Shown here piece after piece: positions 18,124 through 26,309 of a stretch of DNA of 64,000 nt. This stretch comes from Anthropogastromicrobium sp050944455. Lineage in GTDB: Bacteria; Bacillota; Clostridia; Lachnospirales; Lachnospiraceae. Under the pieces are notes generated by a model that worked only from the letters and a program-made list of their open reading frames with translations, was not told where the DNA came from and did not search any database. Position numbers and translations under genes: made by a program. How positions within the stretch are numbered: the first letter of the stretch is position 1; each line of letters opens with the position of its first letter. The stretch is from contig JBMNRC010000007.1 of assembly GCA_050944455.1 (NCBI GenBank), positions 45,594 to 109,593 of the forward strand. Direction: 5' to 3'.

Positions 18124-19314
18124 TCAATCCGAAATGTTCTGGCCCCTGTAGCGGGCGATCGCCGCGCAGTCTTTGTCGCCGCGGCCGGAAATCGTTATCA
18201 CGATGATCTTGTCCTTATCCATCGTCGGCGCGATTTTGATGGCTTCGGCAACCGCGTGAGCGGACTCGATGGCCGGGATGATGCCTTCCATCCTGGACAG
18301 GTATTCAAACGCTTCCACCGCTTCCTCGTCAGTAATGCCGACATATCTGGCGCGGCCGGTATCATGCAGCCATGCGTGCTCCGGGCCGACGCCGGGGTAA
18401 TCGAGCCCGGCTGAGATGGAGTACACCGGGGCGATCTGCCCGTACTTGTCCTGGCAGAAGTAGGATTTCATTCCATGGAAGATACCGAGCGACCCGGTGT
18501 TGATCGTGGCCGCCGTGCGCGGCGTGTCGATTCCTTCGCCGGCCGCCTCGCAGCCGATCAGCTGTACCGAGGGATCCTTGATAAAGTGGTAGAAACTTCC
18601 CATCGCGTTGGAACCGCCTCCGACGCACGCGATCACGGCGTCCGGGAGCCTTCCTTCCTTCTGGAAAAGCTGCTCTTTGATTTCCTGGGAGATGACGGAC
18701 TGGAAATCGCGCACCATGGTAGGAAACGGATGAGGTCCCATCGTAGAGCCGATGCAGTAGTGGGTGTCGGCAACACGGCGGGTCCACTCTCTCATGGCTT
18801 CGGAGACGGCGTCCTTGAGGGTCGCGGTTCCGGTGGTGACCGGCACCACGTCCGCGCCGAGCAGCTTCATCTTGTAGACGTTCAGCGCCTGCCGCTCGGT
18901 ATCGGTTTTACCCATGAATACGACACATTCCATGCCGAACAGTGCCGCGGCTGTCGCCGTCGCAACGCCGTGCTGCCCGGCGCCGGTCTCGGCAATCAGG
19001 CGGGTCTTGCCCATTTTTTTTGCCAGAAGCGCCTGGCCCAGAACGTTATTGATTTTGTGAGCCCCGGTATGGTTCAGGTCTTCGCGCTTCAGGTAAATTT
19101 TCGCACCGCCCAGATCCTTTGTCATGCGCTCCGCGTAATACAGCAGGCTCGGCCTGTTCGCGTAGTTGTTGAGCAGATCGGCCAGTTCCGCGCGGAAGGC
19201 CGGATCATCCTTGTAATGCGTGTATGCCGCATCCAGCTCATTGATCGCGTTCATCAGGGTTTCCGGTACATACTGACCGCCGTGGATTCCGAAACGGCCT
19301 TTAGATTCTGGCAT
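18124..19314 (-). CDS. trpB: tryptophan synthase beta chain
   Basis: TrpB joins indole and serine to make tryptophan using pyridoxal phosphate. The 396 residues start with GRFGIHGGQYVPETL and carry the PLP lysine motif KREDLNHTGAHKINNVLGQ, the indole-channel Glu in ETGAGQHGVA, and the phosphate loop CVGGGSNAMGSF. The length is normal for TrpB1-type enzymes. AGGAGG stands 8 nt before the ATG at 19314, which rules out a 24-codon longer frame. There is a 177-nt gap to trpF upstream, longer than other gaps in the operon, in which no gene is seen. Confidence 0.97.
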   Translation of the reverse strand: MPESKGRFGIHGGQYVPETLMNAINELDAAYTHYKDDPAFRAELADLLNNYANRPSLLYYAERMTKDLGGAKIYLKREDLNHTGAHKINNVLGQALLAKKMGKTRLIAETGAGQHGVATATAAALFGMECVVFMGKTDTERQALNVYKMKLLGADVVPVTTGTATLKDAVSEAMREWTRRVADTHYCIGSTMGPHPFPTMVRDFQSVISQEIKEQLFQKEGRLPDAVIACVGGGSNAMGSFYHFIKDPSVQLIGCEAAGEGIDTPRTAATINTGSLGIFHGMKSYFCQDKYGQIAPVYSISAGLDYPGVGPEHAWLHDTGRARYVGITDEEAVEAFEYLSRMEGIIPAIESAHAVAEAIKIAPTMDKDKIIVITISGRGDKDCAAIARYRGQNISD

Positions 19315-19491
19315 CTGTTTTTCCTCCTGATTCTGATGCTGACCATCCTGTTTCCGCGCGGCCGGATTCAAAATCCGGAAAAGCACAGAAAATGTCGGTC
19401 AGGCCTTGCGCCGCAGGAATCCCGTCGGAATCCGCGGCCTGTCGTCTGTTAATCTTTTGCCGCTGAACGTGCGAACGTTTGCGCGGCTTCT

Positions 19492-20253
19492 TTATCTTTC
19501 CGTTTTCCCGCCTGCGGCACTGCTGTCAGCCGCTCTCACGGCTTCCGCAAACGCCCTCATTCTGGCGGGATCTTTCTTTCTGTCCGTCTCAATCCCGGAA
19601 CTCACGTCAACTCCCCAGGGGCGGACCGACCTGACTGCCCTGCCTACATTCTCCGGATTAAGGCCGCCCGCAAGAATATACGGACGTCCGCAGAGCAGAG
19701 CCAGATCCCAGTTGAAGCTCACGCCCTCCCCGGTCCCGGCGTCCAGCAGGATTCCGTCCGCTTCGCTTCTTTCAGCGGCGCGGACGTCATCCGCGGTATG
19801 GACTCTGAAAGCCTTTACGATCGGGATTCCGGCTGGAATCCGGATATCATTCCCGGAGTTTATATCCCCTGTTTCAGGCTTCTGGGTATCAGGTCTCTGA
19901 GTTTCAGGCATCAGTGTAACCGTCTCCGGGATCCGCGCTTCAGTGTCCGCCGCCTCGCGGAGCTTTTGCCGGAGTTCCCGGATATAGCTGTCCGTCTCGC
20001 TGCCATGCAGCTGGATCACGTCCAGTGTCCCGGACCTCGCGCACTCTGCCACGTAATCCGCGGGTTCGTCGACGAAAACCCCTACAGCCCGGATTTCCGG
20101 GTTCAGGAGCCCGCGGAGTTCCTGCTGCTTTTCAGGCGGAATGTACCGCCAGAAGCGCCGGGAAAGGATAAAGCCCGCGAAATCCGGTCTGAGTTCATTC
20201 ACCGCCGCGATATCCCGCGGAGACCTGAGTCCGCACATTTTGATTTTTGTCAT
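19492..20253 (-). CDS. trpF: phosphoribosylanthranilate isomerase with a repetitive insertion
   Basis: TrpF isomerises phosphoribosylanthranilate to CdRP. The catalytic Cys is in KMCGLRSPRDI (residues 5-15), the Asp is in ILLDAGTGEGVSFNW, and the phosphate-binding loops are ILAGGLNPENV and GVDVSSGIET. At 253 residues it is about 45-50 longer than usual. The excess is a hydrophilic, repeat-rich stretch at about residues 105-143 (units like PETVTLMPE, TQRPDTQ, KPETGD) between VIQLHGSET and IPIVKAFRV, where the family normally has a short loop. The underlying DNA also repeats a TTTCAGGC/TATCAGGT-type unit. The flanking core is intact, so the enzyme is probably active. Confidence 0.94.
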   Translation of the reverse strand: MTKIKMCGLRSPRDIAAVNELRPDFAGFILSRRFWRYIPPEKQQELRGLLNPEIRAVGVFVDEPADYVAECARSGTLDVIQLHGSETDSYIRELRQKLREAADTEARIPETVTLMPETQRPDTQKPETGDINSGNDIRIPAGIPIVKAFRVHTADDVRAAERSEADGILLDAGTGEGVSFNWDLALLCGRPYILAGGLNPENVGRAVRSVRPWGVDVSSGIETDRKKDPARMRAFAEAVRAADSSAAGGKTER

Positions 20254-20361
20254 CTGGATTCCTCTTCCGCAGTCCGGCAGATCAGACTGAAGATCTGGCG
20301 CCGCCGGCCTGCCGCCCTGCCCTTTTCATTTTATCCACAATTTCTGGTTTATCCGGACTTT

Positions 20362-21165
20362 TCAGTATCCCCGCAGTTCCGCCAGCCTGGCGGCTTTATC
20401 CCTTGCCCGCATCAGCGTCTCCCCGATCAGGACGGCATCCGCGCCGCCCTCGCGGAGCGCCTCGACGTCCGCCGCGGTCTGTATGCCGCTCTCCGCGACG
20501 AACAGTACGTTTTTCGGGACAAGTCTGCGCAGCCGTCTGCTGTTGCTGACATCGACCGAAAAATCCCTGAGATTCCGGTTGTTGACGCCGATGATTCTCG
20601 CCCCGGCGCGAAGAGCCGAACCGATCTCATCCTCCGAATGGGCTTCGACCAGGCAGGAGAGCCCCAGCGAATCCGCAATAGAAATATAGCTGCGGAGAGT
20701 TTCCTCATCGAGCAGCGCGCAGATCAGCAGAACCGCCTTCGCTCCGAGCACCTTCGCCTCATAGATCATATACGGATCCACCGTGAAATCCTTGCGCAGC
20801 ACCGGGATCGAAACTTTTGCGGCGATCTCTTTCAGATACACATTGCTTCCCAGAAACCATTTCGGTTCGGTGAGGCAGGAAATCGCGGCAGCGCCGGCAT
20901 CCTCATATTCCTGCGCGATCTGCAGGTACGGAAAATCCGGTGCGATCACTCCCCTGCTCGGCGAGGCTTTTTTGCATTCGCAGATAAAGGAAATGCCGCC
21001 TCCTTTCAGGGCTCTCTCGAAAGGAAATCCGCTCTCCGGGGAGTGGTCAGCGGGCAGCGCTTCCGCTCTTTCCCGCATCTCCTCCGCAGAAACCTTTTTC
21101 TTCGCCTCAGCCGTCCGCACACGGGCGTATGCGGCCAGCTGGTCCAGTATGGTCTGATATTCCAT
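20362..21165 (-). CDS. trpC: indole-3-glycerol phosphate synthase
   Basis: TrpC closes the indole ring of CdRP. The 267-residue barrel has ICECKKASPSRGVI (catalytic Lys), VLRKDFTVDPYMIYEA (catalytic Lys), LVEAHSEDEI, IGVNNRNLRDF and FVAESGI, all in the standard order. A GTG two codons upstream overlaps the GGGAGG ribosome site, so the ATG at 21165 is taken as the start. It is 109 nt from trpF and separated from trpD by a 231-nt gap containing short CTCAGCCGGCC repeats but no gene. Confidence 0.97.
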   Translation of the reverse strand: MEYQTILDQLAAYARVRTAEAKKKVSAEEMRERAEALPADHSPESGFPFERALKGGGISFICECKKASPSRGVIAPDFPYLQIAQEYEDAGAAAISCLTEPKWFLGSNVYLKEIAAKVSIPVLRKDFTVDPYMIYEAKVLGAKAVLLICALLDEETLRSYISIADSLGLSCLVEAHSEDEIGSALRAGARIIGVNNRNLRDFSVDVSNSRRLRRLVPKNVLFVAESGIQTAADVEALREGGADAVLIGETLMRARDKAARLAELRGY

Positions 21166-21396
21166 CTTCACCTCCCGCCGGTTTTCTGCCCTTTTCTTTC
21201 CCTCAGCCGGCCTTCCTCAGCCGGCCGTCGGTCAGTCAGGCTTTCCGCTGCTTTTCCTGCGGGCCGCGCCGCTTCGCGGCCTCCCGGTTCTTTCTGTCAG
21301 CTGTCTGAGCCTTCTGATGTTATTTTCAGCCCGGCATCTGTCCAAAGCGCTTTCAGCCTGCCGGCCGCCGCCCGCGCCGCTGCCGTCCGATAACCG

Positions 21397-22419
21397 TCAG
21401 CTGTTGCTGGCCCGGATGATCTTCTCAAGCTGATCGGAAGCCGCTCCGGAGTCGATGGTTTCGGCCGCGAGCTTCACGCCTTCCGCCATGGTCGGGGCCT
21501 TCCCGTAAACGTAAAATCCTGCGGCGGCATTCATCAGCACGATATTTCTGCGGGCTCCCTTCGCCTTGCCGCTCAGGATGTCCCGGACGATCTGCGCGTT
21601 TTCCTCCGGCGTCCCGCCGACGATCTCATCTTTGGTTCCTCTCTCAAGGCCAAAATCTTCGGGCTGGATCACCGTAGTGTTGTAATATCCTTCTTTCAGC
21701 TCGCACACCGCGGTCGGCGCCGAAACTGAAATTTCGTCGAGCTTATCGCGCCCGTAGACGACCACGCCGCGTTTGACGCCGAGAGACGTCAGAACCCTGG
21801 CCACCGGTTCGACCAGGTATTCGTCGTAAACGCCGAGCACAAAATATTCGGGCTTTGCCGGGTTGGTCAGCGGTCCGAGAATGTTGAACACCGTGCGGAA
21901 TCCGAGCTCCTTGCGGATCGGACCGACATACTTCATCGCGCTGTGGTATTTCTGCGCGAAGAGGAAGCAGAAATTCACTTCATTGAGCATTTTCAGAGCC
22001 AGATCCGGATCCTCCCGGATGTTTACGCCGAGGGCTTCGAGGCAGTCCGCCGTGCCGCAGAGAGAGGAAGCCGCGCGGTTTCCGTGCTTGGAAACCTTCA
22101 CGCCGGCCGCCGCCATCACAATGGCGGAAGTCGTCGAGATGTTGAATGAATGGGCTCCGTCGCCTCCGGTTCCGACGATTTCCAGCGTCTCAATGCCCGG
22201 ATGCGGGACCGGGGTCGCCAGGCTTCTCATAGCGGCGGCGCACCCGGAAATCTCATCGATCGTCTCCGCCTTGGTGCTCTTGGTGGACAGCGCCGCGAGG
22301 AAAGCGGCATTCTGCGTCGGGGTGGTCTTCCCGCTCATGATCTCCGTCATGGTCTGGTACGCTTCATCGTAGGTTAAGTCTCCCTTGTTGACGATTTTGA
22401 TAATAGCTTCTTTGATCAT
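21397..22419 (-). CDS. trpD: anthranilate phosphoribosyltransferase
   Basis: TrpD transfers phosphoribose from PRPP to anthranilate. The 340 residues include the PRPP loop EIVGTGGDGAHSFNISTTSA, the KHGNRAASSLCGTADCLEALG motif, and the HSAMKYVGPIRKELGFRT anthranilate-site region. The start at 22419 has GGGAGG 7 nt upstream; the longer frame begins in the upstream gap. It stands alone rather than fused to trpG. The gap to trpG is 179 nt. Confidence 0.97.
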   Translation of the reverse strand: MIKEAIIKIVNKGDLTYDEAYQTMTEIMSGKTTPTQNAAFLAALSTKSTKAETIDEISGCAAAMRSLATPVPHPGIETLEIVGTGGDGAHSFNISTTSAIVMAAAGVKVSKHGNRAASSLCGTADCLEALGVNIREDPDLALKMLNEVNFCFLFAQKYHSAMKYVGPIRKELGFRTVFNILGPLTNPAKPEYFVLGVYDEYLVEPVARVLTSLGVKRGVVVYGRDKLDEISVSAPTAVCELKEGYYNTTVIQPEDFGLERGTKDEIVGGTPEENAQIVRDILSGKAKGARRNIVLMNAAAGFYVYGKAPTMAEGVKLAAETIDSGAASDQLEKIIRASNS

Positions 22420-22598
22420 CGGATTTCCTCCCTTTCTTTTCCGGCTCCGGTTTTCTGCCGGCCGGTTTTGTATTTCCTGTTTCAATTTTCAAAATTTGCA
22501 CCGCTGCAGGAGCGCTGCAAAAAGCTGTATGTCCCGTCAGAGTATATGCTGCCGGAATGCGCTCCGCCGGATGCGTCCCACCCGGCTTTGAACTGCCG

Positions 22599-23189
22599 TC
22601 ACCGCGCCGCGTTGAACGTGTCCGCGTACTTCAGAAAATTCGACAGCATCTTTTTCCCTTCCGGCGTCATGATCGACTCCGGATGAAACTGCATCCCGAA
22701 CACCGGGTATTTTTCGTGGGCGACAGCCATGACCTCGCCGTCGTCAGCTCTCGCGGTCACCTTCAGGGACTGAGGAAGAGTGCTCTCCACGACAGCCAGC
22801 GAATGGTACCTGGCCCCCTGCGTTCCCGGGGTACAGCCCTTAAAAAGCGGGCATTTTCCGATAAAGGACAGCCGCGACGGTTTCCCGTGCATCAGCTTTT
22901 TCGCGTAGGATACGGTCGCGCCGTAAGCCGTGCAGATCGCCTGATGGCCGAGGCAGACGCCAAGGATCGGAATCTCCGCGCCGAGCTCCTTCACCGCGTC
23001 CACGCACACGCCGGCGTCCTCGGGCCGCCCGGGGCCCGGTGAGAGGATAATACAGTCCGGATGGAGCTCCCTGATCTGGTCCGCCGTCATCGCGTCGTTT
23101 CGGATCACCCGGATGTCCGGATTGAGTTCGCCGGCCAGCTGGTAGAGGTTGTACGAAAAACTGTCGTAATTATCGATCAGAAGAATCAT
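22599..23189 (-). CDS. trpG: anthranilate synthase glutamine amidotransferase component
   Basis: TrpG hydrolyses glutamine and passes ammonia to TrpE. It is a class I amidotransferase of 196 residues with the oxyanion loop SPGPGRPEDAG, nucleophile Cys in ILGVCLGHQAI, and His/Glu in GMQFHPESIMTPEG. Related PabA proteins look the same, but the 4-nt ATGA overlap with trpE and the operon position point to anthranilate synthesis, possibly with a shared PabA role. Confidence 0.95.
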   Translation of the reverse strand: MILLIDNYDSFSYNLYQLAGELNPDIRVIRNDAMTADQIRELHPDCIILSPGPGRPEDAGVCVDAVKELGAEIPILGVCLGHQAICTAYGATVSYAKKLMHGKPSRLSFIGKCPLFKGCTPGTQGARYHSLAVVESTLPQSLKVTARADDGEVMAVAHEKYPVFGMQFHPESIMTPEGKKMLSNFLKYADTFNAAR

Positions 23190-24652
23190 AGATACCGCTC
23201 CTCCTGCGCCTGCCTGAGGGCTTCAACCACAGCGGCCGCCTTGTTCAGGCATTCCTGGTATTCCTTCTCGGGAACCGAATCCGCGACGATGCCCGCCCCG
23301 CTCCTCACAAAAACTTTTCTGTTTTTGCGGTAGGCGATCCGGATGGCGATGCAGGTGTCCATGTTTCCGGTGAAATCCAGATATCCGATCGCTCCGCCGT
23401 AAATTCCCCGCTTGTTGTTCTCGATGTCGTTGATCAGCTGGCACGCCCGGATCTTCGGCGCTCCGGAGAGCGTTCCGGCGGGCAGGATGGAGTCGATCGC
23501 GTCCACCGCGTCCAGATCATCGCGGATTTCTCCCCGCACGGTCGAACCGATGTGCATTACGTGAGAATAGCGTTCGATCTCATGATATTTCTCGACCCGG
23601 ACGGTCCCGAATTTTGACACCTTCCCGATGTCGTTGCGGCCCAGGTCAACCAGCATGTTGTGCTCGGCCAGCTCTTTGGGATCACTCAGCAGGTCGCGTT
23701 CCAGCGCCCGGTCTTCCTCCTCCGTCTTCCCGCGGGGCCTCGTCCCGGCCAGCGGGAAGGTGTGGAGAACACCGTTTTCCAGTTTTGTCAGTGTCTCGGG
23801 CGAAGCGCCGGCCACCTCGACGTCTGTCCCGGAAAAATAGAACATATACGGCGAAGGGTTCAGCGTCCGGAGGATCCGGTAGGTGTTCAGCAGGCTGCCC
23901 TCGAACTCCGCCTCCAGGCGGTTGGACAGCACGATCTGGAAGATATCGCCCTCCTGGATGTAGTGCTTCGCCTTCCGGACCATCTCACAGTACTGCTCTT
24001 TGGAGAACAGGCCTTTCACTTCGCTCTTCAGCACGCCGGCCGGCTCCTCCTTCGGCTGTCCGTGAAGGATCAGCCCGGCCATCTCTTCCAGAACCAGCTT
24101 TGCCCGGTTGTACTCCTCCTCCGGGTTCTCCAGTGAGATCGTGCAGATCAGGAAGATCTTCTGGAGCAGGCTGTCGTAGGCGATCACACGGTCGAAAAGC
24201 ATCAGGTCGACATCCTGGAAATTCTCGGTGTCCTCCGCGTCCAGGTGCAGCGACGGCTCGGAATATTTCAGGTAATCGTAGGAAAAATATCCGACCAGTC
24301 CGCCGGTGAACGGCGGAAGGCCCCCGATCTTCGGGCATTTGTGCGCTGCCAGCAGCTGACGGATGTACCGGCCCGGATGATCGGTTTTGAGCGTGACGTC
24401 ACCCAGGCGGAGATTTCCGTTCTGGCAGGAAAGAATGGTTTTCGGCTGATATCCGAGAAACGTGTAGCGGCCGAACTTCTCGTCTCCGGCTACGGATTCC
24501 AGCAGGAACACGTGGGACGAGACGTTTTTGAGAATCTTCACGGTCTCCACGGGCGTCCTGACGTCGGCAAGCATTTCCATATAGACCGGAAACGCTCTGT
24601 ATCTGCCGCTCTGCGCGGCTTTCTTCACTTCAGTAAGCGACGGTTGAATCAT
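23186..24652 (-). CDS. trpE: anthranilate synthase component I
   Basis: TrpE converts chorismate and ammonia to anthranilate and is the committed step of the pathway. The 488 residues include the N-terminal Trp feedback-site motif LLESVAGDEKFGRYTFLG and the C-terminal chorismate-binding core: GDIFQIVLSNRLEAEF, LNPSPYMFYF, FPLAGTRPRGKTEEEDRAL, DLGRNDIGKVS, LPAGTLSGAPKIRACQLI and RSGAGIVADSVPEKEY. The intact LLES motif suggests that it is inhibited by tryptophan. A GAGGG site lies 9 nt before the ATG. It is the first gene of the operon, directly behind the T-box leader. Confidence 0.97.
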   Translation of the reverse strand: MIQPSLTEVKKAAQSGRYRAFPVYMEMLADVRTPVETVKILKNVSSHVFLLESVAGDEKFGRYTFLGYQPKTILSCQNGNLRLGDVTLKTDHPGRYIRQLLAAHKCPKIGGLPPFTGGLVGYFSYDYLKYSEPSLHLDAEDTENFQDVDLMLFDRVIAYDSLLQKIFLICTISLENPEEEYNRAKLVLEEMAGLILHGQPKEEPAGVLKSEVKGLFSKEQYCEMVRKAKHYIQEGDIFQIVLSNRLEAEFEGSLLNTYRILRTLNPSPYMFYFSGTDVEVAGASPETLTKLENGVLHTFPLAGTRPRGKTEEEDRALERDLLSDPKELAEHNMLVDLGRNDIGKVSKFGTVRVEKYHEIERYSHVMHIGSTVRGEIRDDLDAVDAIDSILPAGTLSGAPKIRACQLINDIENNKRGIYGGAIGYLDFTGNMDTCIAIRIAYRKNRKVFVRSGAGIVADSVPEKEYQECLNKAAAVVEALRQAQEERYL

Positions 24653-24760
24653 TTTGCTCTGCCCTCGCGGGGTTCAGCCTCCCTTCCTGTCTCAGGGTTT
24701 TCGGATTCTGCCCGGGGTTCTTTCCGATGGATGGCGGCTGTTCCTGCCGGATCCCGCGGA

Positions 24761-24808
24761 TAAAAAAACGTCCCTGACAGAATCCCGTGTTAGGATTCTG
24801 TCAGGGAC
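24761..24808 (-). terminator. T-box controlled terminator hairpin
   Basis: GTCCCTGACAGAATCC pairs with GGATTCTGTCAGGGAC around a 7-nt loop, and the U-run GTTTTTTTA follows. Its 5' arm shares CGTCCCT with the antiterminator, the usual T-box switch arrangement. Confidence 0.9.
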
Positions 24809-25055
24809 GAAAAAATCGAATCGATTCTCCGCGGTGCCACCCTGATTTCAGCCTGCAGTGCAGGTCAGCTCTCATGAGATACCAGCATATCCCGGGCCTT
24901 TTACGCAGGCCTTACGTTGCGGGATACTCGGCTTGCGCCTTTCACCGCACCCTCAGCGGTCCATTTGACAGGCCGCCGCTGCCTGCATCTCAGCTGCGCA
25001 GGCTCTCTGTGAGTACATCTCCTGTCGTTATCTCCGCCTCATCGGTTTTGAAACT
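24761..25055 (-). promoter_or_regulatory. Trp-specific T-box leader (tRNA-sensing riboswitch) upstream of trpE
   Basis: On the minus strand the leader contains the T-box core AGGGTGGCACCGCGG (24831-24845 region) and, after a short AT-rich stretch, CGTCCCT, which would form the antiterminator. A competing 16-bp terminator hairpin (24770-24808, GTCCCTGACAGAATCC stem) is followed by GTTTTTTTA (24761-24769). In Stem I the specifier-loop pattern AAATGGACCGCTGAG places a UGG codon at 24961-24963, matching tRNA-Trp. Uncharged tRNA-Trp should stabilise the antiterminator and turn the operon on. Exact 5' and stem boundaries are approximate. Confidence 0.92.
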
Positions 25056-25061
25056 ATCTGT

Positions 25062-25090
25062 AAAATAACGCTTTTGACGGTCAGCGTCAA
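25062..25090 (-). promoter_or_regulatory. promoter of the trp operon
   Basis: TTGACG (25085-25090) and TATTTT (25062-25067) are 17 nt apart on the minus strand. The start would be near 25055, giving a leader of about 400 nt before trpE. It lies only about 30 nt after the stop of the LacI-type gene. Confidence 0.75.
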
Positions 25091-25121
25091 GTAGCGAATT
25101 TAAAATATTTTTACAGCAAAT

Positions 25122-26189
25122 TTAATCTTTTTGCGTTTTCATACCGCGCACCAGCTTCCCGGTACTCTCCCTCGCGACCAGTTTCGCGGGGAAAATTGCC
25201 TTTTTCACCAGCTTTTTGCTGTCCGTTCCCGCCAGCTGTTCAAACAGGAGTTCCACCGTGCGCTCGGCGATCTCATCCCTCGGCTGCTGGATGGTGGAAA
25301 TCGACGGACAATAGTACTGGCCGATATCGATTCCATCGAACCCGGCGACGCCGCAGTCGTCCGGAACTTTGATCCCGGCCTCGTACAGCGCGCGGCACGC
25401 GCCTACCGCCATGGTGTCCGAGATAGCGAAAACGCAGTCGAAATCCGCGCCGGACGCGATCAGCTGCTTGGTCATCCGGTATCCGACTTCCACCGAATAG
25501 GTCTGCATGTCGGACGGCATATGAAGGATCAGCTGCTCGTCAGGATCTGCCCCCGCGGCGCGGAGAGCCGAGAGATATCCGGCCAGCCGGCATTTTCCGA
25601 TACTCTCATCGTCCACCGGCGCCGCCAGAAGGGCGATGCGGCGGTATCCGCGGCCCAGGAGATACTGGGTCATCGCTTTGGACTCCGCCATGTCGTCGAT
25701 CGAAACAGCTGCGCCGTTTTTCATACTCTCGGGGATCGTCACATCCACGGTGCTGACGACGAACGGGACAGTAAGCTTGTTGAAATCGCGGTCGGGATGC
25801 GTGTAGATGCCTCCGAGGAAAATCACGCCCTTCAGGCGCTTTTCCTTTTCCAGGCTCACCGCCGTCTCGATCTCGTCCTCGCGCTCCTCTACCTGCTGCA
25901 GCAAAAAGGAATAGCCGCCCGCCACAATCTTTTTTTCAATAATACGGATGATATCCGAAAAGAAGGGGTTGTTGATCCCCTTGACCAGAACCGCAATGGT
26001 CTGCGACTCCGTCCTCTTCAGATTTCTCGCGCTGTTGTTCGGCACATACCCGCTTTTTTTGATTGTGTTGAGGATCAGCTGCCGCGTCTCCTCATTGATA
26101 TCCGGATGGTTGTTGATCGCGCGGGACACGGTGCTTACGCCTACACCGCACATTTTCGCGATATCCCGGATGGTGATCTGTTCCCCCAT
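25122..26189 (-). CDS. LacI family transcriptional regulator (probable regulator of the maltodextrin genes)
   Basis: A 355-residue regulator with an N-terminal LacI helix-turn-helix and hinge (TIRDIAKMCGVGVSTVSRAI, then GYVPNNSARNLK), followed by a periplasmic-binding-like sugar domain (IAVLVKGINNPFFSDIIRII; FAISDTMAVGACRALYEAG; VAGFDGIDIGQYYCPSISTI). It is preceded by an AAGGAG site. It lies at the distal end of the solute-binding protein/permease/malQ cluster, which makes maltodextrin or a related glucan the likely effector; this is inferred from context. Its promoter and that of the solute-binding protein share the 9-mer CCGGAAACG just after the -10, a candidate operator. Confidence 0.9.
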   Translation of the reverse strand: MGEQITIRDIAKMCGVGVSTVSRAINNHPDINEETRQLILNTIKKSGYVPNNSARNLKRTESQTIAVLVKGINNPFFSDIIRIIEKKIVAGGYSFLLQQVEEREDEIETAVSLEKEKRLKGVIFLGGIYTHPDRDFNKLTVPFVVSTVDVTIPESMKNGAAVSIDDMAESKAMTQYLLGRGYRRIALLAAPVDDESIGKCRLAGYLSALRAAGADPDEQLILHMPSDMQTYSVEVGYRMTKQLIASGADFDCVFAISDTMAVGACRALYEAGIKVPDDCGVAGFDGIDIGQYYCPSISTIQQPRDEIAERTVELLFEQLAGTDSKKLVKKAIFPAKLVARESTGKLVRGMKTQKD

Positions 26190-26235
26190 ACTGCACTCCT
26201 TCTGTCTGCCGGAAACCGCGGAAGAACTCCGCTGC

Positions 26236-26280
26236 CGTTTCCGGACTCATTATTATATCATAAAGATTTCGGAATTTCAG
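26236..26280 (-). promoter_or_regulatory. promoter and candidate operator of the LacI-type gene
   Basis: On the minus strand CTGAAA (26275-26280) and TATAAT (26252-26257) are 17 nt apart. The 9-mer CCGGAAACG follows at 26236-26244. The same 9-mer is the left half of the better palindrome upstream of the solute-binding protein gene, so autoregulation is plausible. Confidence 0.5.
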
Positions 26281-26309
26281 TTCCGGAATCTCCTCAGTCT
26301 CTCCTGATT

